Below are positions 11,593 to 23,264 of a stretch of 64,000 nt of DNA, in pieces. Source of the DNA: Heliocidaris erythrogramma. Lineage: Eukaryota; Echinodermata; Echinoidea; Camarodonta; Echinometridae. The DNA is taken from assembly GCA_025617745.1 (NCBI GenBank), contig CM046870.1, positions 30,647,927-30,711,926 of the forward strand, given 5' to 3'. Under the pieces are notes generated by a model that saw only the letters and a list, made by a program, of their open reading frames with translations, was not told the origin of the DNA and searched no databases. Within the stretch, counting starts at the first letter, position 1; each line of letters opens with the position of its first letter. Position numbers and translations under genes: made by a program.

Positions 11593-12500
11593 TATTGTGT
11601 TACTTCTTGTAACTACTCCCACTCAAACAACACTCCCTCACAACAAACTACCCAAGCATGAGCCCTGAAATAGAATAATGTGACAAGTCTTGCTGATAAG
11701 ATAATGCTCCTACTGGGTGGTATCACATTGGTGGTGGCAGTAATAGTAGTCGTCGTAGAACCACAGAAAACACATTTATAATACGGATGAGTACACCCTC
11801 CATACAGAACCATGCTTTACTTGTCCACAGCATAAAGAACAAGCAATGAAATGATGTTATATGAACTATTAGCATTTGCAATGAGAATTCTCTCTTTTTA
11901 AAATATGTTCAAAACTTCACTGACATAAAAAAAAAGGAAAAAAATATATGATACACTATAAATTTGACTGAATGAATGATAATCTATCATTTATATTAAA
12001 AATCACAAGAATGGTGAAAACCATGCCAAAAGAAATCTGGAAGGATTAACCAAATGACCCAACGATTAAACATCATATTTAATAACTACATCTAATATAT
12101 ACAAGACCTTTGAAAAATAGACCTTGCTTATATTTCACTTATATAAGCCATCAATAACGAATTCCATCTTGTCAAATATAATTTTAAAAAAAAAGGCAAT
12201 AACTGCCTTTTAATAACATAATTTGCTATGAATATTTTATGTACTGTTCATTTCTATCACATCTATTTATGGTGATAAGTTCTGACATCTAACAAATGTT
12301 ACTCACTGACTATTATATGCCTAATAATATTTCCCCTATTCACATCGCATCAAAAGTGATCGAATTGCAGATGGTTATCTCAACTAGTGGGTATTGAGTG
12401 ATGTAGAAATTGCATACGGTGAAGCAATTTGAGCAATTTATAGATATGCATCTTCTTGGAGGGATTGGGAATGTGTATGTATATGGCAGGAATATTAGAA
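11593..12500. other. Very AT-rich, no recognised feature
   Basis: Poly-A patches and unique-looking sequence; no supported ORF. Confidence 0.4.
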
Positions 12501-12509
12501 ATGTGGGTT

Positions 12510-13050
12510 ATTTATGGAGCGGGAATGGATGGAAGAGGGACGGGGAGATGAGGAAAGATGGAAGGAGAAGTGGATGATGAGGTATGTCTAGATGCAAGAT
12601 GGAGGTAGAGGGAGAGAGAGGAAGAGAGGGAGAGAGAGGAAGAGAAAGAGAGAGAGGGAGAGAGAGGGAGAGAAAGAGAGAGAGGGAGAGAAAGAGGGAG
12701 AGGAAGAGAAAGAGCCATAAGAGGGAGAGGAAAAGGGAGAGGAAAAGAAAGAGGGAAAGAGGGAGAAAGAGGGAGAGAGGGGGAGAAAGAGAGAGAGAGG
12801 GGGAGAAAGAGAGAGAGAGGAGGAGAGAAAGAGGGAGAGAGGAGGAGAGAAAGAGGGACAGGAAGAAAAAGAGGGAGAGGAAGAGAAAGAGGTAGAGGAA
12901 GAGAAAGAGGGAGAGGAAGAGAAAGAGGGAGAGAGGGGGAGAGAAAGAGGGAGAAGGAGGGAGAGAGGAGAGAGAGAGAGGGGAAGAGGGAGAGAGGAGA
13001 GAGAGAGAGGGGAAGAGGAAGAGAAAGAGGGAGAGGTGACAAAGGAGGAG
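12510..13050. repeat. Long purine (GA/GGA/GAAA) tract
   Basis: About 540 bp almost entirely purine on the plus strand, built of GAGAGA, GGGAGA and GAAAGA units, interrupted near 12715 by CCATAA. The long ORFs on both strands are pure low-complexity Arg/Glu/Lys or Ser/Leu/Pro translations and are not genes. Confidence 0.95.
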
Positions 13051-13779
13051 TACAGAAAGCAATAAGACGTTTACTACCCAAAGAAAGCAGAGAAAGAGAG
13101 ATATTGTTCTACTAATTAAAAGAAGAGAAAGAGAACAAGGAATAAATGATAAGAGAAAGGAGGATAAAAACACATAAAAACACATAATTTGGATCTTTCT
13201 TTTGAAATCAGGGAAAATGAACCATTTTGAGACTTACCAACAGCACAAATAAACATGTCTGGAACATAGAGAAACTTCATGCAAATAGACCACTCAAAAT
13301 TCAAACATTTCTCTCTTAACGTATGTCAATAAATGTAGATGTTCCAAATTACTGCAAGACAAACTTCATAAGTTCTTGTGCACATTTCCTTTCACTTTAA
13401 CTTCTCTGACTTCTCATCAATCAGTCTGATAAACGTTCCTTCATGATAGAAGTGTCAATGTGTTTAGCTAGTGACATTCCTCATTCGCAATGTTCAATTA
13501 GTTCTTGAAAGCTTTGTTATAAACATCCACTTTGAATTAATGTTCCATTAACTCAGATTGGAGATTCTACAAACTATCCATCTTTCACCATGAAAAAGGT
13601 CTCCACAATTGTTTCCAAAGTTTGTTGTCTAAACATACAGCAAAATGCCACCACGAATAGAACATAGATGTTCCAAATGAGACGAAAATCCTTCACGAGC
13701 CGATGATTTATGAGAGCTTGTAGCTATTTCTAGCAATCGTAATTTGCCACTTCACCAGAAAGCATGTATACAAACAGAA
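13051..13779. other. No recognised feature
   Basis: Unique-looking AT-rich sequence. Confidence 0.4.
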
Positions 13780-13965
13780 CCCATTTGGGACTGCGCTGCA
13801 GCTTTAATGAGAAGCACGGCTCAGATTAATGGCGCAAATTAGGGACAAGGCAAAAAAAAAAAAGCGCTTAAATTGGAATCGCAAATAATGCGACGATGAT
13901 GCTTTATTAATAAACCCTGGCCTTCAAGCGCACTCATTAAAAGCTTGTTTATGTTAATGATTAGG
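13780..13965. promoter_or_regulatory. Candidate cis-regulatory block rich in TAAT/ATTA
   Basis: Unique sequence with CTTTAATGAG, GATTAATGGCG, AAATTAGGG, TATTAATAAACC, CATTAAAAGC and TTAATGATTAGG within 190 bp. These are typical homeodomain-binding cores. No repeat structure is seen. This is inference only. Confidence 0.3.
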
Positions 13966-14237
13966 TGCTGAGCTTCATACTATATTCAATTACCAGAAAG
14001 AGTTTGGTGATTATCTATTAGCACACCATGGCGAAACTGAAATGCTGAGCGATATTTAATGAAACAATTATTTTCAGTCATGCATTTTTCATCGCATATT
14101 TTTGCAGAACACAAAGGGATGATGCTTATGATACATTGAATTAATGGAATGTGGTTAGCATCTGATCTCACATCTGTCATCTTCTTTCAAATCTATCGGA
14201 GGACAGGATATATGGGGAACATGAAAATTGCCACAAG

Positions 14238-14680
14238 CCCCCCCCCCCCCCCAACACACACACACATACACACCATCATATCTGAGTATACTTCTATCTC
14301 TGTTTGTCTGTCTCACTCACTTTCTCTCTCTCTCTTTCTCTTTCTCTTTCTGTCTTTCTTTTCCCTCTTTACCCCTGATCATGCTCATTCTCTTCATCTG
14401 TACCTGTCTGTCTGTCTGTATTTCATTCAGTGTCTCCCACTCTCTCTCTCTCTCTTTATCTCTTTATCTCCTCTCTGTGTACTTCTGCATTTCTGCATAC
14501 ATGTCTCTTTCTGTCTGTATACCACATTCTGCTGCACCCCCTTCTCTCTCTCTCTCTCTCTTCCTCTCTTTATCTCCTCTCTCTCTCTCTGTACTTCTGC
14601 ATCTCTGCATACATGTCTCTTTCTGTCTGTATACATTCTGCTGCACCCCCCCCCCCCCCCCCTTCTCTCTCTCTCTGGGA
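14238..14680. repeat. C15 run, CA repeat, CT tract and C17 run with an internal duplication
   Basis: A C15 run and ACAC run lead into a CT tract. A ~112-bp block (TACTTCTGCAT, TGCATACATGTCTC, CTGTCTGTATAC, CTGCTGCACCCCC) occurs twice, beginning near 14479 and 14591. The second copy ends in C17. All ORFs here are low-complexity. Confidence 0.9.
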
Positions 14681-14920
14681 ACCAACAGCATTCTTTCAAA
14701 CCTTGTTTTCAGACACAGGAACAGCAAGATGGTCCGAAGAAGCACTCACATATGGCATACATTCACTGATCATTTCATGCCACATGTGCATATTGGACAG
14801 GAGAATGTAGATTGTCCATTTATCCTTGAGTTAACTGAAAATGAACATCCCCAATCTTTTTTGTAAAGCCAAATACCCAGTAGCTTCTATTTTCTACTGT
14901 ACATGTATATAGGTTTAATA

Positions 14921-15135
14921 TACAGCCATGGAAACAATTATTAGACCAAGCATGGTTACTGATGGTGTTATTTTTGTGGTAAGAAGGAAATAAAATTACA
15001 TAAAAGCAAGGTATAATTGCTGGAATTTGGTATTCATTCAATGAAATACAAAGACAAATCATTTTATAATTTTGTATGCATATTATGGTACCCTTATTAC
15101 AGAAGCTTGGTCTAATAATTTTTTCCAGGGCTGTA
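14921..15135. mobile_element. Tc1/mariner-like miniature element
   Basis: TA, then CAGCCATGGAAACAATTATT at the left and the inverse of CAGCCCTGGAAAAAATTATT at the right, both continuing AGACCAAGC, with TA flanks. About 30-bp terminal repeats around 150 bp of AT-rich filler with no ORF. The CAGCC(C)TGGA ends and TA target are characteristic of Tc1/mariner. Confidence 0.8.
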
Positions 15136-15399
15136 TCAGAAGGGTGATGCGAGTCTCCATAATAGGCTACACTAAAAAGTGTTTTCAATGAGAGGAAGAA
15201 AACCTCTTCAGCCACAAAGCAAGGTAGTCAGTTGGCTTTCTTGGAAGTTCATTACTTCAAATTATTCATAAGAGCATATTATAAGTCATTGACATTAATC
15301 AAAATTGTTCCCATGAAATACATTACTCATTTATTATCTTTAAGAGCATCATTAGTTTACAGAACATTGCAACTGAATCATGCTGTGTGCCACATAAGT

Positions 15400-16215
15400 C
15401 ATTCTGGCTAGATAAACATCATGTGTGGGTAACAGTTGCAATTTTTTAGTAAAGATTCTTGACATCAATCAAAACATATCATATTGTATACATTCTCTGT
15501 TGAGAGCCAAAAGGGCTTTAACTCGCACACTGAGTTAATGCCATTCGTGCCCTCAGCAGACGTTATGTTGGTAACTGTTTCAAAATGATGCTTCTGTTAA
15601 TGGATAATGATTCTTAACATTGATCATGATATCACAAATTGTATGCATCATCTGCTAGGAGCAAGAAAGGCATAACTCCCAATTCTACAGAGTTAGGGCC
15701 CTCCTGGTTTTCTACAGACACGTTATGTGAATAACAGTTTCCAAAGGAAACTTCTGTTTGTAGATAAATATTCTCAACATCAGTCATAACATATCATCTG
15801 TTTGGAGCCAGAAGGGTGTTAACTCCATACAAATGATGGGACTTAACATCATTCTGGCTCCAAACAGACGATATCACACATTGTATACATCATTCACTCA
15901 GAGCCAAAAGGGCATTAACTCACATCCTTTAAGACAGAGTTAACACCTTTCTGCCTCTCAGCAGTCAATACAAGGTAACAGTTTCAAAATGATGCTTCTG
16001 TTTATAGGTAAAGCCTCTTAACATTAATCATAACATATCACATATCATATAGATCATTCACTGAGAGCCAGAAGGCCACTATATGACTTATATACGTTTA
16101 CACAGAGTTAACAACTTTCTGCCTCTCAACAGATGATGTGTGGGCAACAGTTTCCAGCTTCTGTTTACAGGTAAAATGATTCATAACATCAATCATAACA
16201 TATCACATTGTTTAT
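15400..16215. repeat. Tandem array of composite units, each with a family A hairpin
   Basis: Hairpins at about 15497-15564, 15646-15726, 15790-15874, 15889-15970 and 16053-16140 alternate with a spacer (GGTAACAGTTTC, ATGCTTCTGTTTATAGG, AACATCAATCATAACATATC). Spacer anchors fall near 15430, 15571, 15730, 15973 and 16145, so units are about 140-170 bp, with one unit lacking most of the spacer. Confidence 0.8.
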
Positions 16216-16909
16216 GTTCATAGACGATTGCTTCTACAGCCTCCAGGGGAAATATAAACAAAGCATGTCAACCCTAGCTCAAAGTCAAATCATTAATTCT
16301 CATTACTAAAAATAAATATATCTATAAATCTTTTTTAATTGCAGTATGCATTATATTAGAACTGCTCCATTACAGCGCAGTCATAATTTACAAGAATGAT
16401 TTGAGGCTACTGGGACTACTTGCTGAAGTGAACCAGTAAAAAATGAATTTCTAATAACTGGCAATCTGGATAATCACCATGACAACAGATGGTTTGTTTC
16501 TGATTACTTACAAATATGTCATCTATAAACATACACAGCCATGACAGATTATACATTGTGAAGAATGGAACAGGTTATCATTAAGAGAGAGAAGTCACAT
16601 AAATCATAAGTATGTTGCCTGAAATATAGGGTAAAAAACACACGGCTGCCATTGTAGACAGGAAGATAAACAATTGTGAACTTCTGATCAAAGGGAAAAA
16701 AAGGTTCAAAATATGGATGTACTAAATCCATGTTTCTTTGCTTTGGAATGGGTAATTTTAATCATCTACTCCAAAATCTGGAATCCAAAAGGATTGTTTG
16801 CTAGTACTAGGTAATGAAAAAAGTTGCCCTTTTTGTTGAAAATTATGATATATAATAAGATGCTTTTAATGCAATTATGTTCACTCATAGAAGCAATCAT
16901 CTTCTCTGT
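16216..16909. other. No recognised feature
   Basis: Unique-looking AT-rich sequence. Confidence 0.4.
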
Positions 16910-17015
16910 CCACCGATCTGTCAGTCTTTCTTTCAACCCCCTCCCATCTCTCTCTTCTCTCTCTCTCTTTCAATCTTTTTTTCTCTCTCCCTTTCTCTCT
17001 CTTTCTCTCTCTGAC
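16910..17015. repeat. CT-rich tract
   Basis: CTCTCTTCTCTCTCTCTTTC-type sequence; the 190-codon ORF crossing it is an accident of this tract. Confidence 0.85.
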
Positions 17016-17273
17016 CCCACCCATTCCTTTCTCATATCCAAGAGGTCAAGTGCTTTAGAGCTTAATCCAGAGTTCCCAGATGACTTGATGGTCCTACTGA
17101 GAGATGAGATAAGTATTATGAATCAAGTACAAATATCCTTCAATCTGCCCCTTGTTTTCCTACTGTTACCGAGTCTTGTAAGTAGAATTCAATTGTCACA
17201 ATGGATGACTTCAAGTTCACTTCATCATACACCCTCTTTATGTTGTTTATCAAGTGCATCCTTTGAAAGTATG

Positions 17274-17866
17274 TTAAAGGGAAATCCTACCTTAATGGCA
17301 AGTTGCTTTGAAAGAAAGAGGAAAAATCAGAGAAGCAGATTGGTAAAAGTTGAACGAAATCGGACAAGCAATATAAAGAAAGTTATGAATTTTTGAAAGT
17401 TGTAATCACTATACCTATGGGAATTTCAAATTGGCTGAATAGGTAATGTCCCTGTGATGAAGTTGTGGACAACTCCCCCATTTGCTCCAACACACAAAAT
17501 GACTAAAGTGTCATTTTTTGGAAAATGTATTACTCAGTAAGATCTTTTTCTTTAATGAGGACCTATAACAATATGCTATCTGTAACATATTTTGAGTACT
17601 GCCCCGAGGGTAAATGCGCTTCGGAGAAAACCACAAATTAATGATATTTTTGTGTACGACAAACGGGAGAGTTGTCCACAAGACTGTCACAATCGACTCA
17701 CCAGATTGCCAATTTGAGATTCGCATAGTGTAGTGATCTCGTTTTTCAAACATCCATAACTTTCTTATTCCTTGTCCGATTTCTTTCAAACTTTCACCAT
17801 CCTGTTTTTCTTATATTTCTGCTTTCATACAAATCAAGTTATTACCAAGGTTGGATTAATCTTTAA
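17274..17866. mobile_element. Long foldback element family E, TTAA-flanked
   Basis: TTAAAGGGAAATCCTACC at the left, and the inverse of GGTTGGATTAATCTTTAA at the right. The arms run for about 130 bp (AGAAAGTTATGAATTTTTGA and its inverse near 17750), enclosing a non-repetitive centre. Relatives at 22671, 44750 and 47086. Confidence 0.7.
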
Positions 17867-18039
17867 GTTGGCATGAAGCAATTCTAAAACTTATACTGAT
17901 ATCAGTAGAAATTTGATTTATTACAAAATTGGTGTTTACAACGGCAAATATTTGTCATTTGTACCTTTAAGATTTTAAGTGATTGCTTGTCACATGCCTC
18001 GTTGATGACTTCTCAGCACTAAATTTCTTACACTAACTA

Positions 18040-18190
18040 TTTACTTCAACTCTGGACCACACCAAACTATGCATAACCCTCATCCTAACCCTAAACCTAA
18101 CCTAAAACCCAATAGCAATCCCAACCCTTCATCTTTGATGAAATAAAGCCCAGAGGAAATGTCTCAGGAGCAAATGCTGGATCACAGAGG
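18040..18190. repeat. Interspersed repeat with CCTAACCCTAAACC words
   Basis: Contains CTGGACCACACCAAACTATG and a run of CTAACCC-type words, then AAATAAAGCCCAGAGGAAAT. Same order as the shorter copy at 9000-9075. Confidence 0.5.
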
Positions 18191-18299
18191 AAGTAGGAAA
18201 GGATCACTTCTCCATTAAGGGTACAATCTGATATTGTACTAACTCTCCCATGTCACTCAGCCCCCTACTGAGGTTTAAGTGGATTTCTCAACACACAAT

Positions 18300-18880
18300 C
18301 AAATCCTATAACCTGTGGTTTTTGGCTACTTCACCTTCCTGTCTTCAAGTCCACTTTGAGCCAGATTGGAGAGCAGGGCATTCACACAATTGGAAATTTA
18401 TACAAAATTCACATAGAGAATAAACATCAAACAAAAGGGCAGAGAAAAGCGATAGGGATACTATAAAGGAACGTCGTATAAAGGTATAAAGAAACTGGTT
18501 TTGGAGAGGTCAACTTACACCATATGTTTAATGTTGTTATACAATTTTTATTAAATAAGATTTTTGCAATAGCAATACACCCTCATTTTTCTTTTGAATT
18601 TTTATTTAAAACAATGCTCAAATCTGTTTAGCTTTACAATATGTCATACAATGTTTTAAGATATTTTGTTATACATTCTATTATATTTTCATTATATGAC
18701 TTTTTGTACGATGTTCAGACTAGAAAAGAAATAATTTATTATTAAAATAGCTGTAAGTTTTAGTTGGGGCCTATACAATAAATCTTGTCAGTCTGAATGA
18801 GGTTTGGCTTCTTTACTTTCCTGTCTTCAAGTCCACTTTGTGAGAGCAGGCAAGAAAATTTGTGCTGGCATTCTAGAAGG
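18300..18880. mobile_element. Family G element between two copies of its flank
   Basis: The interior (~18410-18800: CGTCGTATAAAGG, GATGTTCAGACTAGAAAAG, TCAGTCTGAATGAGG) resembles 50643-51382. The sequence CCTGTCTTCAAGTCCACTTT with its neighbours lies on both sides, near 18331 and 18820, so the flank was duplicated around the element. Confidence 0.5.
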
Positions 18881-20119
18881 ACTAGGAGTTATTGCTTCTC
18901 TTTAGGGGAAGGGTGCTGAAGATGAGGGGAGGGGGGGACTTTCCGTTTTTTTGTGGGGTAGGTGGGGGTGTAGAACTCACCTACAAACAAAAAACTTAGC
19001 CTGATCATAACCATAATACATGTCAAACCTAAATCCATATATATATATATATATATATATATAAATTCAATAATGCTGCCTCAAAGCAAGGGAATAATTT
19101 CTTGTAAATTATTTTTTTAAATACAAATCATACATGTTTGAACCAACCAGATGAAAATTATGGATAAACTCAAAGATTTACACAATGTGCCTATAGATGG
19201 GTGCTGTCTGGCACATCTTTAGAAAAGAAAATGTAGATTCATCTTTACTAATTAATTGGAAACATAATGGCAGCTTAGAACATTAATATTGTTATTGTAC
19301 ATCTAATTCAATAAAAAAGTGATTAATTTCGGCCTCTACGGATCATGATTAATATCAAACTAAGAGAAGAGAGCATCAGTGTACAATGGAAGTTGGTCAA
19401 ATCAAAGGCGATGATTTCATATCTTATAACTGTTTACAAAGCTTGGACATTGCAGTACCAATATATCCAGGTAGAGTAAACACATAAATGGCACCACTTT
19501 CTGATGGATGTGCCATCTCTATAAACACTGCCTTTCATCTGGACAAAAATAATGTTAACACATGTTTACCTACTATGCAGTGCTATGCAATGATGGTTTA
19601 CCCCTTCAGGTCAGCTGTAACACTTTGAATATATCCATTTTTCATCATAACTACCAGTGACATATCACCAAGTCTTGGTTTCAGTTTCTATCTTGTCAAG
19701 GTTTCAACTTTCTCAAGACAGATTGTGTTGGTCTTGGGGTCTCGAGCAAAAATTGACAAAATTTTGACATGACCAAAAAGTGACTGTTGACTTACCCTAA
19801 AATGCACTGCTCTGGAGAATTTGAAGCTAGTTTTAGTTCCAATGACATAATATTCCTTTCAAGTCCTTCACAAAACTAGCTTTTATGATGGAAACTGGAG
19901 GTAGGAGACGGATTCCAAATTGTTACCACTGATACTGGACTATTCAAAAGAGATCAGATCCTCTTACAATGCACCATGGTATACTCCAAAGTGATGTAGG
20001 CCGACGGAGAAGAAGAAGAGAGAGAGGGAGCGACAGAATATAACAGCTTTGATGGTGTCTGTGTGTAATGAACCTGATCAGTATAGTTTTGCTGATGAGT
20101 GATGAGAGTGGGTCATCCC
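18881..20119. other. Mostly unique, with an (AT)n repeat at about 19038-19062
   Basis: An AT dinucleotide run of about twelve units and a short G-rich patch near 18924-18970 are the only structured parts. Confidence 0.5.
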
Positions 20120-20460
20120 CTATGCACTCTACAACCTCACAGGGGATCAGCTTGCGATGATGCCTTTAACAAATCTCCAAGGGAAAAATCTGCCGATGAT
20201 CAATCCAGGATCAACTTGAAGTGATGCTCTCAACAATCTTCTAGGTCCTATAAAACGAGTATCTGTTGATGGTTCAGTCCACCCTTGGTCTTGTAAATAT
20301 GATCCCTCAACAGACAGAGTACGAGAGAATGGTCAATCCAGGATCAACTTGCAGTTGCAGTGCTGCCTCTAACAAATCTCCAGGAGAAAGATCTGCTGAC
20401 TGTCAATCCAGTCCCGTTTCTTGTGAATCTCATCCCTCAACAAAGATGGATCAAGACAGA
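20120..20460. repeat. Degenerate tandem repeat
   Basis: TCAATCCAGGATCAACTTG occurs at about 20200 and 20332. CTAACAAATCTCCA-type words recur near 20166 and 20369, and GATCCCTCAACA/CATCCCTCAACA words near 20299 and 20430. Units are scrambled and diverged. The 96-codon ORF is built from them. Confidence 0.55.
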
Positions 20461-21890
20461 ATGTCAGTTTTGAGAAGATATCTTCACGTTGCTTCCTTTC
20501 CCAGGAGAACTTTCTTTGACAGAACAATTACAAATATTCCTCAAATGCAAATATGAATAGCGTTGCACCACAACACTTCAGCTTTTATTTTCCAGATTTA
20601 CTTTAGTTCTACAGAGCACCAGTAATAGCATTCACTTGCAATTAATCCTCCTATGCACATAGTAGATTGAGTCTGCATGATGGCCATCAGCATGTAGATA
20701 AGGTATCATGATAGACATCACCTACTTATCTGATGCATGCGTCCCTTTCCTCCACCTCAAGCCCATACAACAGAGTCAGCTCGACTGAGATGAGGCCAGA
20801 AAACATGTGTAGCCCAGTTCCCTATACAGGAACAGTCAATCTACCATTTCATTAAAGACTTGCAAATGCCATAATTCAATTCAGAATGCATATGCCCAGC
20901 TTGCCAGGGCAAATTACCGCCAAACTTTGAAATTAATTACCTGTCATAAGAGCTAACTCCACAGAATGAATGACTGAAATGCACCCTTAGCTAAGGCTTT
21001 TTACTCCTTTTTGTTTACACCAAATCGCAGCTGGGAAATATGTACCAGTCACCTTACTATTTTTTGCTCGGAATAATTACTAAAGCGGGCTAAAACCCAG
21101 CATGCGGTAATGGGAATATGAAAATTCATCATGTGGCATGCAGCTGTAGCATAACTGGGCTAATGGTATGATCCATGGATGAGGGGTGGGGATTACGAAG
21201 GGAAGTGGCCTGGAGGAGGGGTGGAAAAGGGGGCAGCTAGGAACCCCTTTTTTTCTTTGATATCTAGAAAGAGTTCTATATGTGGGTAAGTTCTACGCAC
21301 ACTTCTTCCAAAATATAGATGCTTAACAAAGGAAGATATGAAATGGATACATGGATACATGGATACATGGATGGGGGAGGGGGGGGGGGATAGTAAGCAA
21401 GAAAATGGGATTGACTCCTGATATTCCTGTAACTGAAGTATATAGACTTTCACACAGAGTCACATGAAAACATTAAATAGGCCTGCAAGCATTCTCACTG
21501 ACATTCTTGAGAGCATTAAGGTTAGCCAGTGAAAGAGAAAACAGAATCACTACACCATACACCGTCAAAGCCATTTCAATTGAAGTTCTGATTTTACCAT
21601 AGCAATGTTAAGAACGAGATTCGAGAGAGAGGAGCAGCTTAAGGAACCCCCTTCTCCTCTCTTTAGCTACACCCTCTCACAACCACTATCATCACAAATA
21701 TTGCTTTGAATGACACGCATGCAAAGGAAACAGCAATTTGTCCCATTGTGTCAATAGCTCATTATTAATTAGTCCTGACGAGGAGGGTTGTGCTCTGCGG
21801 CCGGTCCAGTTAATTGACCTGTTGTTGAATGACGGAGATTGACATATCACGTCGAATGGTTTCTGACTTATTCAGGTTGTATCTGAAAAA
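20461..21890. other. Unique stretch with two candidate regulatory blocks
   Basis: No repeats apart from a 10-bp ATGGATACAT triplication near 21350. Blocks at 20880-21130 (AAATTAATTACCTGTCA, GGAATAATTACTAAAGCGGG, GCATGCAGCTG) and 21745-21860 (CTCATTATTAATTAGTCC, CAGTTAATTGACC) are rich in homeodomain-type and E-box cores and contain local CG-rich words. Function is inferred only. Confidence 0.3.
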
Positions 21891-21972
21891 TCATTTGTTG
21901 AGAGCCAAAAGGGCATTAACTCTGTGTTAAATGATATGAGCTAACACCCTTCTGGCTCCAAACAGACGAAAT
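21891..21972. repeat. Hairpin family A copy
   Basis: TTGTTGAGAGCCAAAAGGGC and the inverted CACCCTTCTGGCTCCAAAC lie either side of a short spacer with ATGATATGAG. Confidence 0.8.
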
Positions 21973-22065
21973 GAAGTAGGATGTTGGGTAATTATTTCAG
22001 ACACTCAAATCATTCATGACACAAAGCATTAATTCCTTTTCCAGCATGCTGGTTAATTAAAATCA

Positions 22066-22204
22066 GGGGGGCGTTTCATGAAAGGACTTGTCAGATATTT
22101 TATCCGACAAATTTGCTCTCAGCCAATCAGATGCAAGGATTTCAGTAGCTTGTAACAGTTGTCGGATAAAATATCCGACAACTTCCTTTCATGAAACGCT
22201 CCCC
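22066..22204. mobile_element. Foldback family B, stem type 2
   Basis: GGGGGGCGTTTCATGAAAGG at the left pairs with the right end, and the inner stem TTTTATCCGACAA pairs with TTGTCGGATAAAA. The core is TTTGCTCTCAGCCAATCAGA...TTTCAGTAGCTTG. Stem sequence differs completely from type 1 while the core is shared. Confidence 0.85.
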
Positions 22205-22670
22205 AGATACTGAGGACCAATATACTTGACAGCTGAAGCTCCAACGACTTGTATGGACCATGGTTTGAATTTACTTTAAGAAGAATGACACATGAAATAG
22301 TTACTAATAATATGCTCTAAATCTATGCAATTATAACATTTGATATGAATGTATTTCTGACGTGTACTACAAATTTCCCACTATACAGAGCTTTCCAATA
22401 ACGCTGTTAATCCTGCAGGCAGAGTATGAACTTGGACTTCAAATTTGGAGAATTTGTGTGGTACCAAATGCTTTAATTTGAGCCTACTGCGACTTAACCA
22501 ACAGCTGATGTTATGGGCATTAAGCTTTCTGGCACTAAGGTCAACTTAAATTCTTTAAGGATTTTCTTGCTCTCCTTGTGTTATGGAGGCCTTGTCTTAT
22601 CAGGCACTTGTAGAAGCATACTACGAAATACATGTATTAAGGAAACAGCCTTCCTCTTCCTATATGTATC

Positions 22671-23264
22671 TTAAAGGGATAGTCCACCCTGATTACAAGT
22701 TTGTTCTAAAAGAAGCAGAAAAATTAAATAAACAGATCAGTGAAGGTTTGAGCAAAATCCGATAAGAAATAAGAAAGTTTTGAATTTTTGAAGTTGTAAT
22801 CAATCAGACACAAATTGGCAACTCCGTGACGTATCTTGCGAGGTCCTCTCCCATTTGCTCAGTCCAGAAAATTTCATAAATTTTCATATTCTTATTTTTT
22901 GATGTAGGAATAGATTTGTTTCATGCAGGTTTTGTGTAAAAACATATGAGCAATGATTATATCTAAGTTGCATGTATGATTGAATATTTCCTTTAGAGAA
23001 AATGGAAATTAATGATTTTGGGGGTACAGGGCAAATGGGAGAGGAGCTCGCAAGGTATATTTATATTATTGTTTGGAAAATGAAAATAAATGAAATGAAA
23101 GGTACGTCACAGAGTTGCCAATTTGTGTCTGATTGATTACAACTTCAAAAATTTTTAACTTTCTTATTTCTTATTGGATTTTGCTCAAACCTTCACTGAT
23201 CTGTTTCTTGAATTTTTCTGCTTCTTTTAAAACCAACATGTAATCAGGGTGGACTATCCCTTAA
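22671..23264. mobile_element. Long foldback element family E, TTAA-flanked
   Basis: TTAAAGGGATAGTCCACCCT at the left, perfectly inverted at the right (AGGGTGGACTATCCCTTAA). Arms extend about 150 bp through AAGAAATAAGAAAGTT and AGACACAAATTGGCAACTC. The centre is unrelated. No ORF of its own; a non-autonomous element is likely. Confidence 0.85.

Noticed and set aside
12508..13185. 225- and 189-codon ORFs on the minus strand
   Set aside because: They are translations of a GA/CT tract (Ser, Leu, Pro, Phe only) with no start context, splice signals or domain.
14149..14866. Three overlapping ORFs of 126-212 codons
   Set aside because: All derive from CT repeats and C runs in different frames.
15400..16215. 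Regularly spaced repeats resembling a CRISPR array
   Set aside because: Repeats are diverged inverted hairpins with a shared spacer in a eukaryotic context; no cas genes.
18060..18110. CTAACCC-type words resembling telomere repeats
   Set aside because: Irregular and part of a longer interspersed repeat also seen at 9000-9075.
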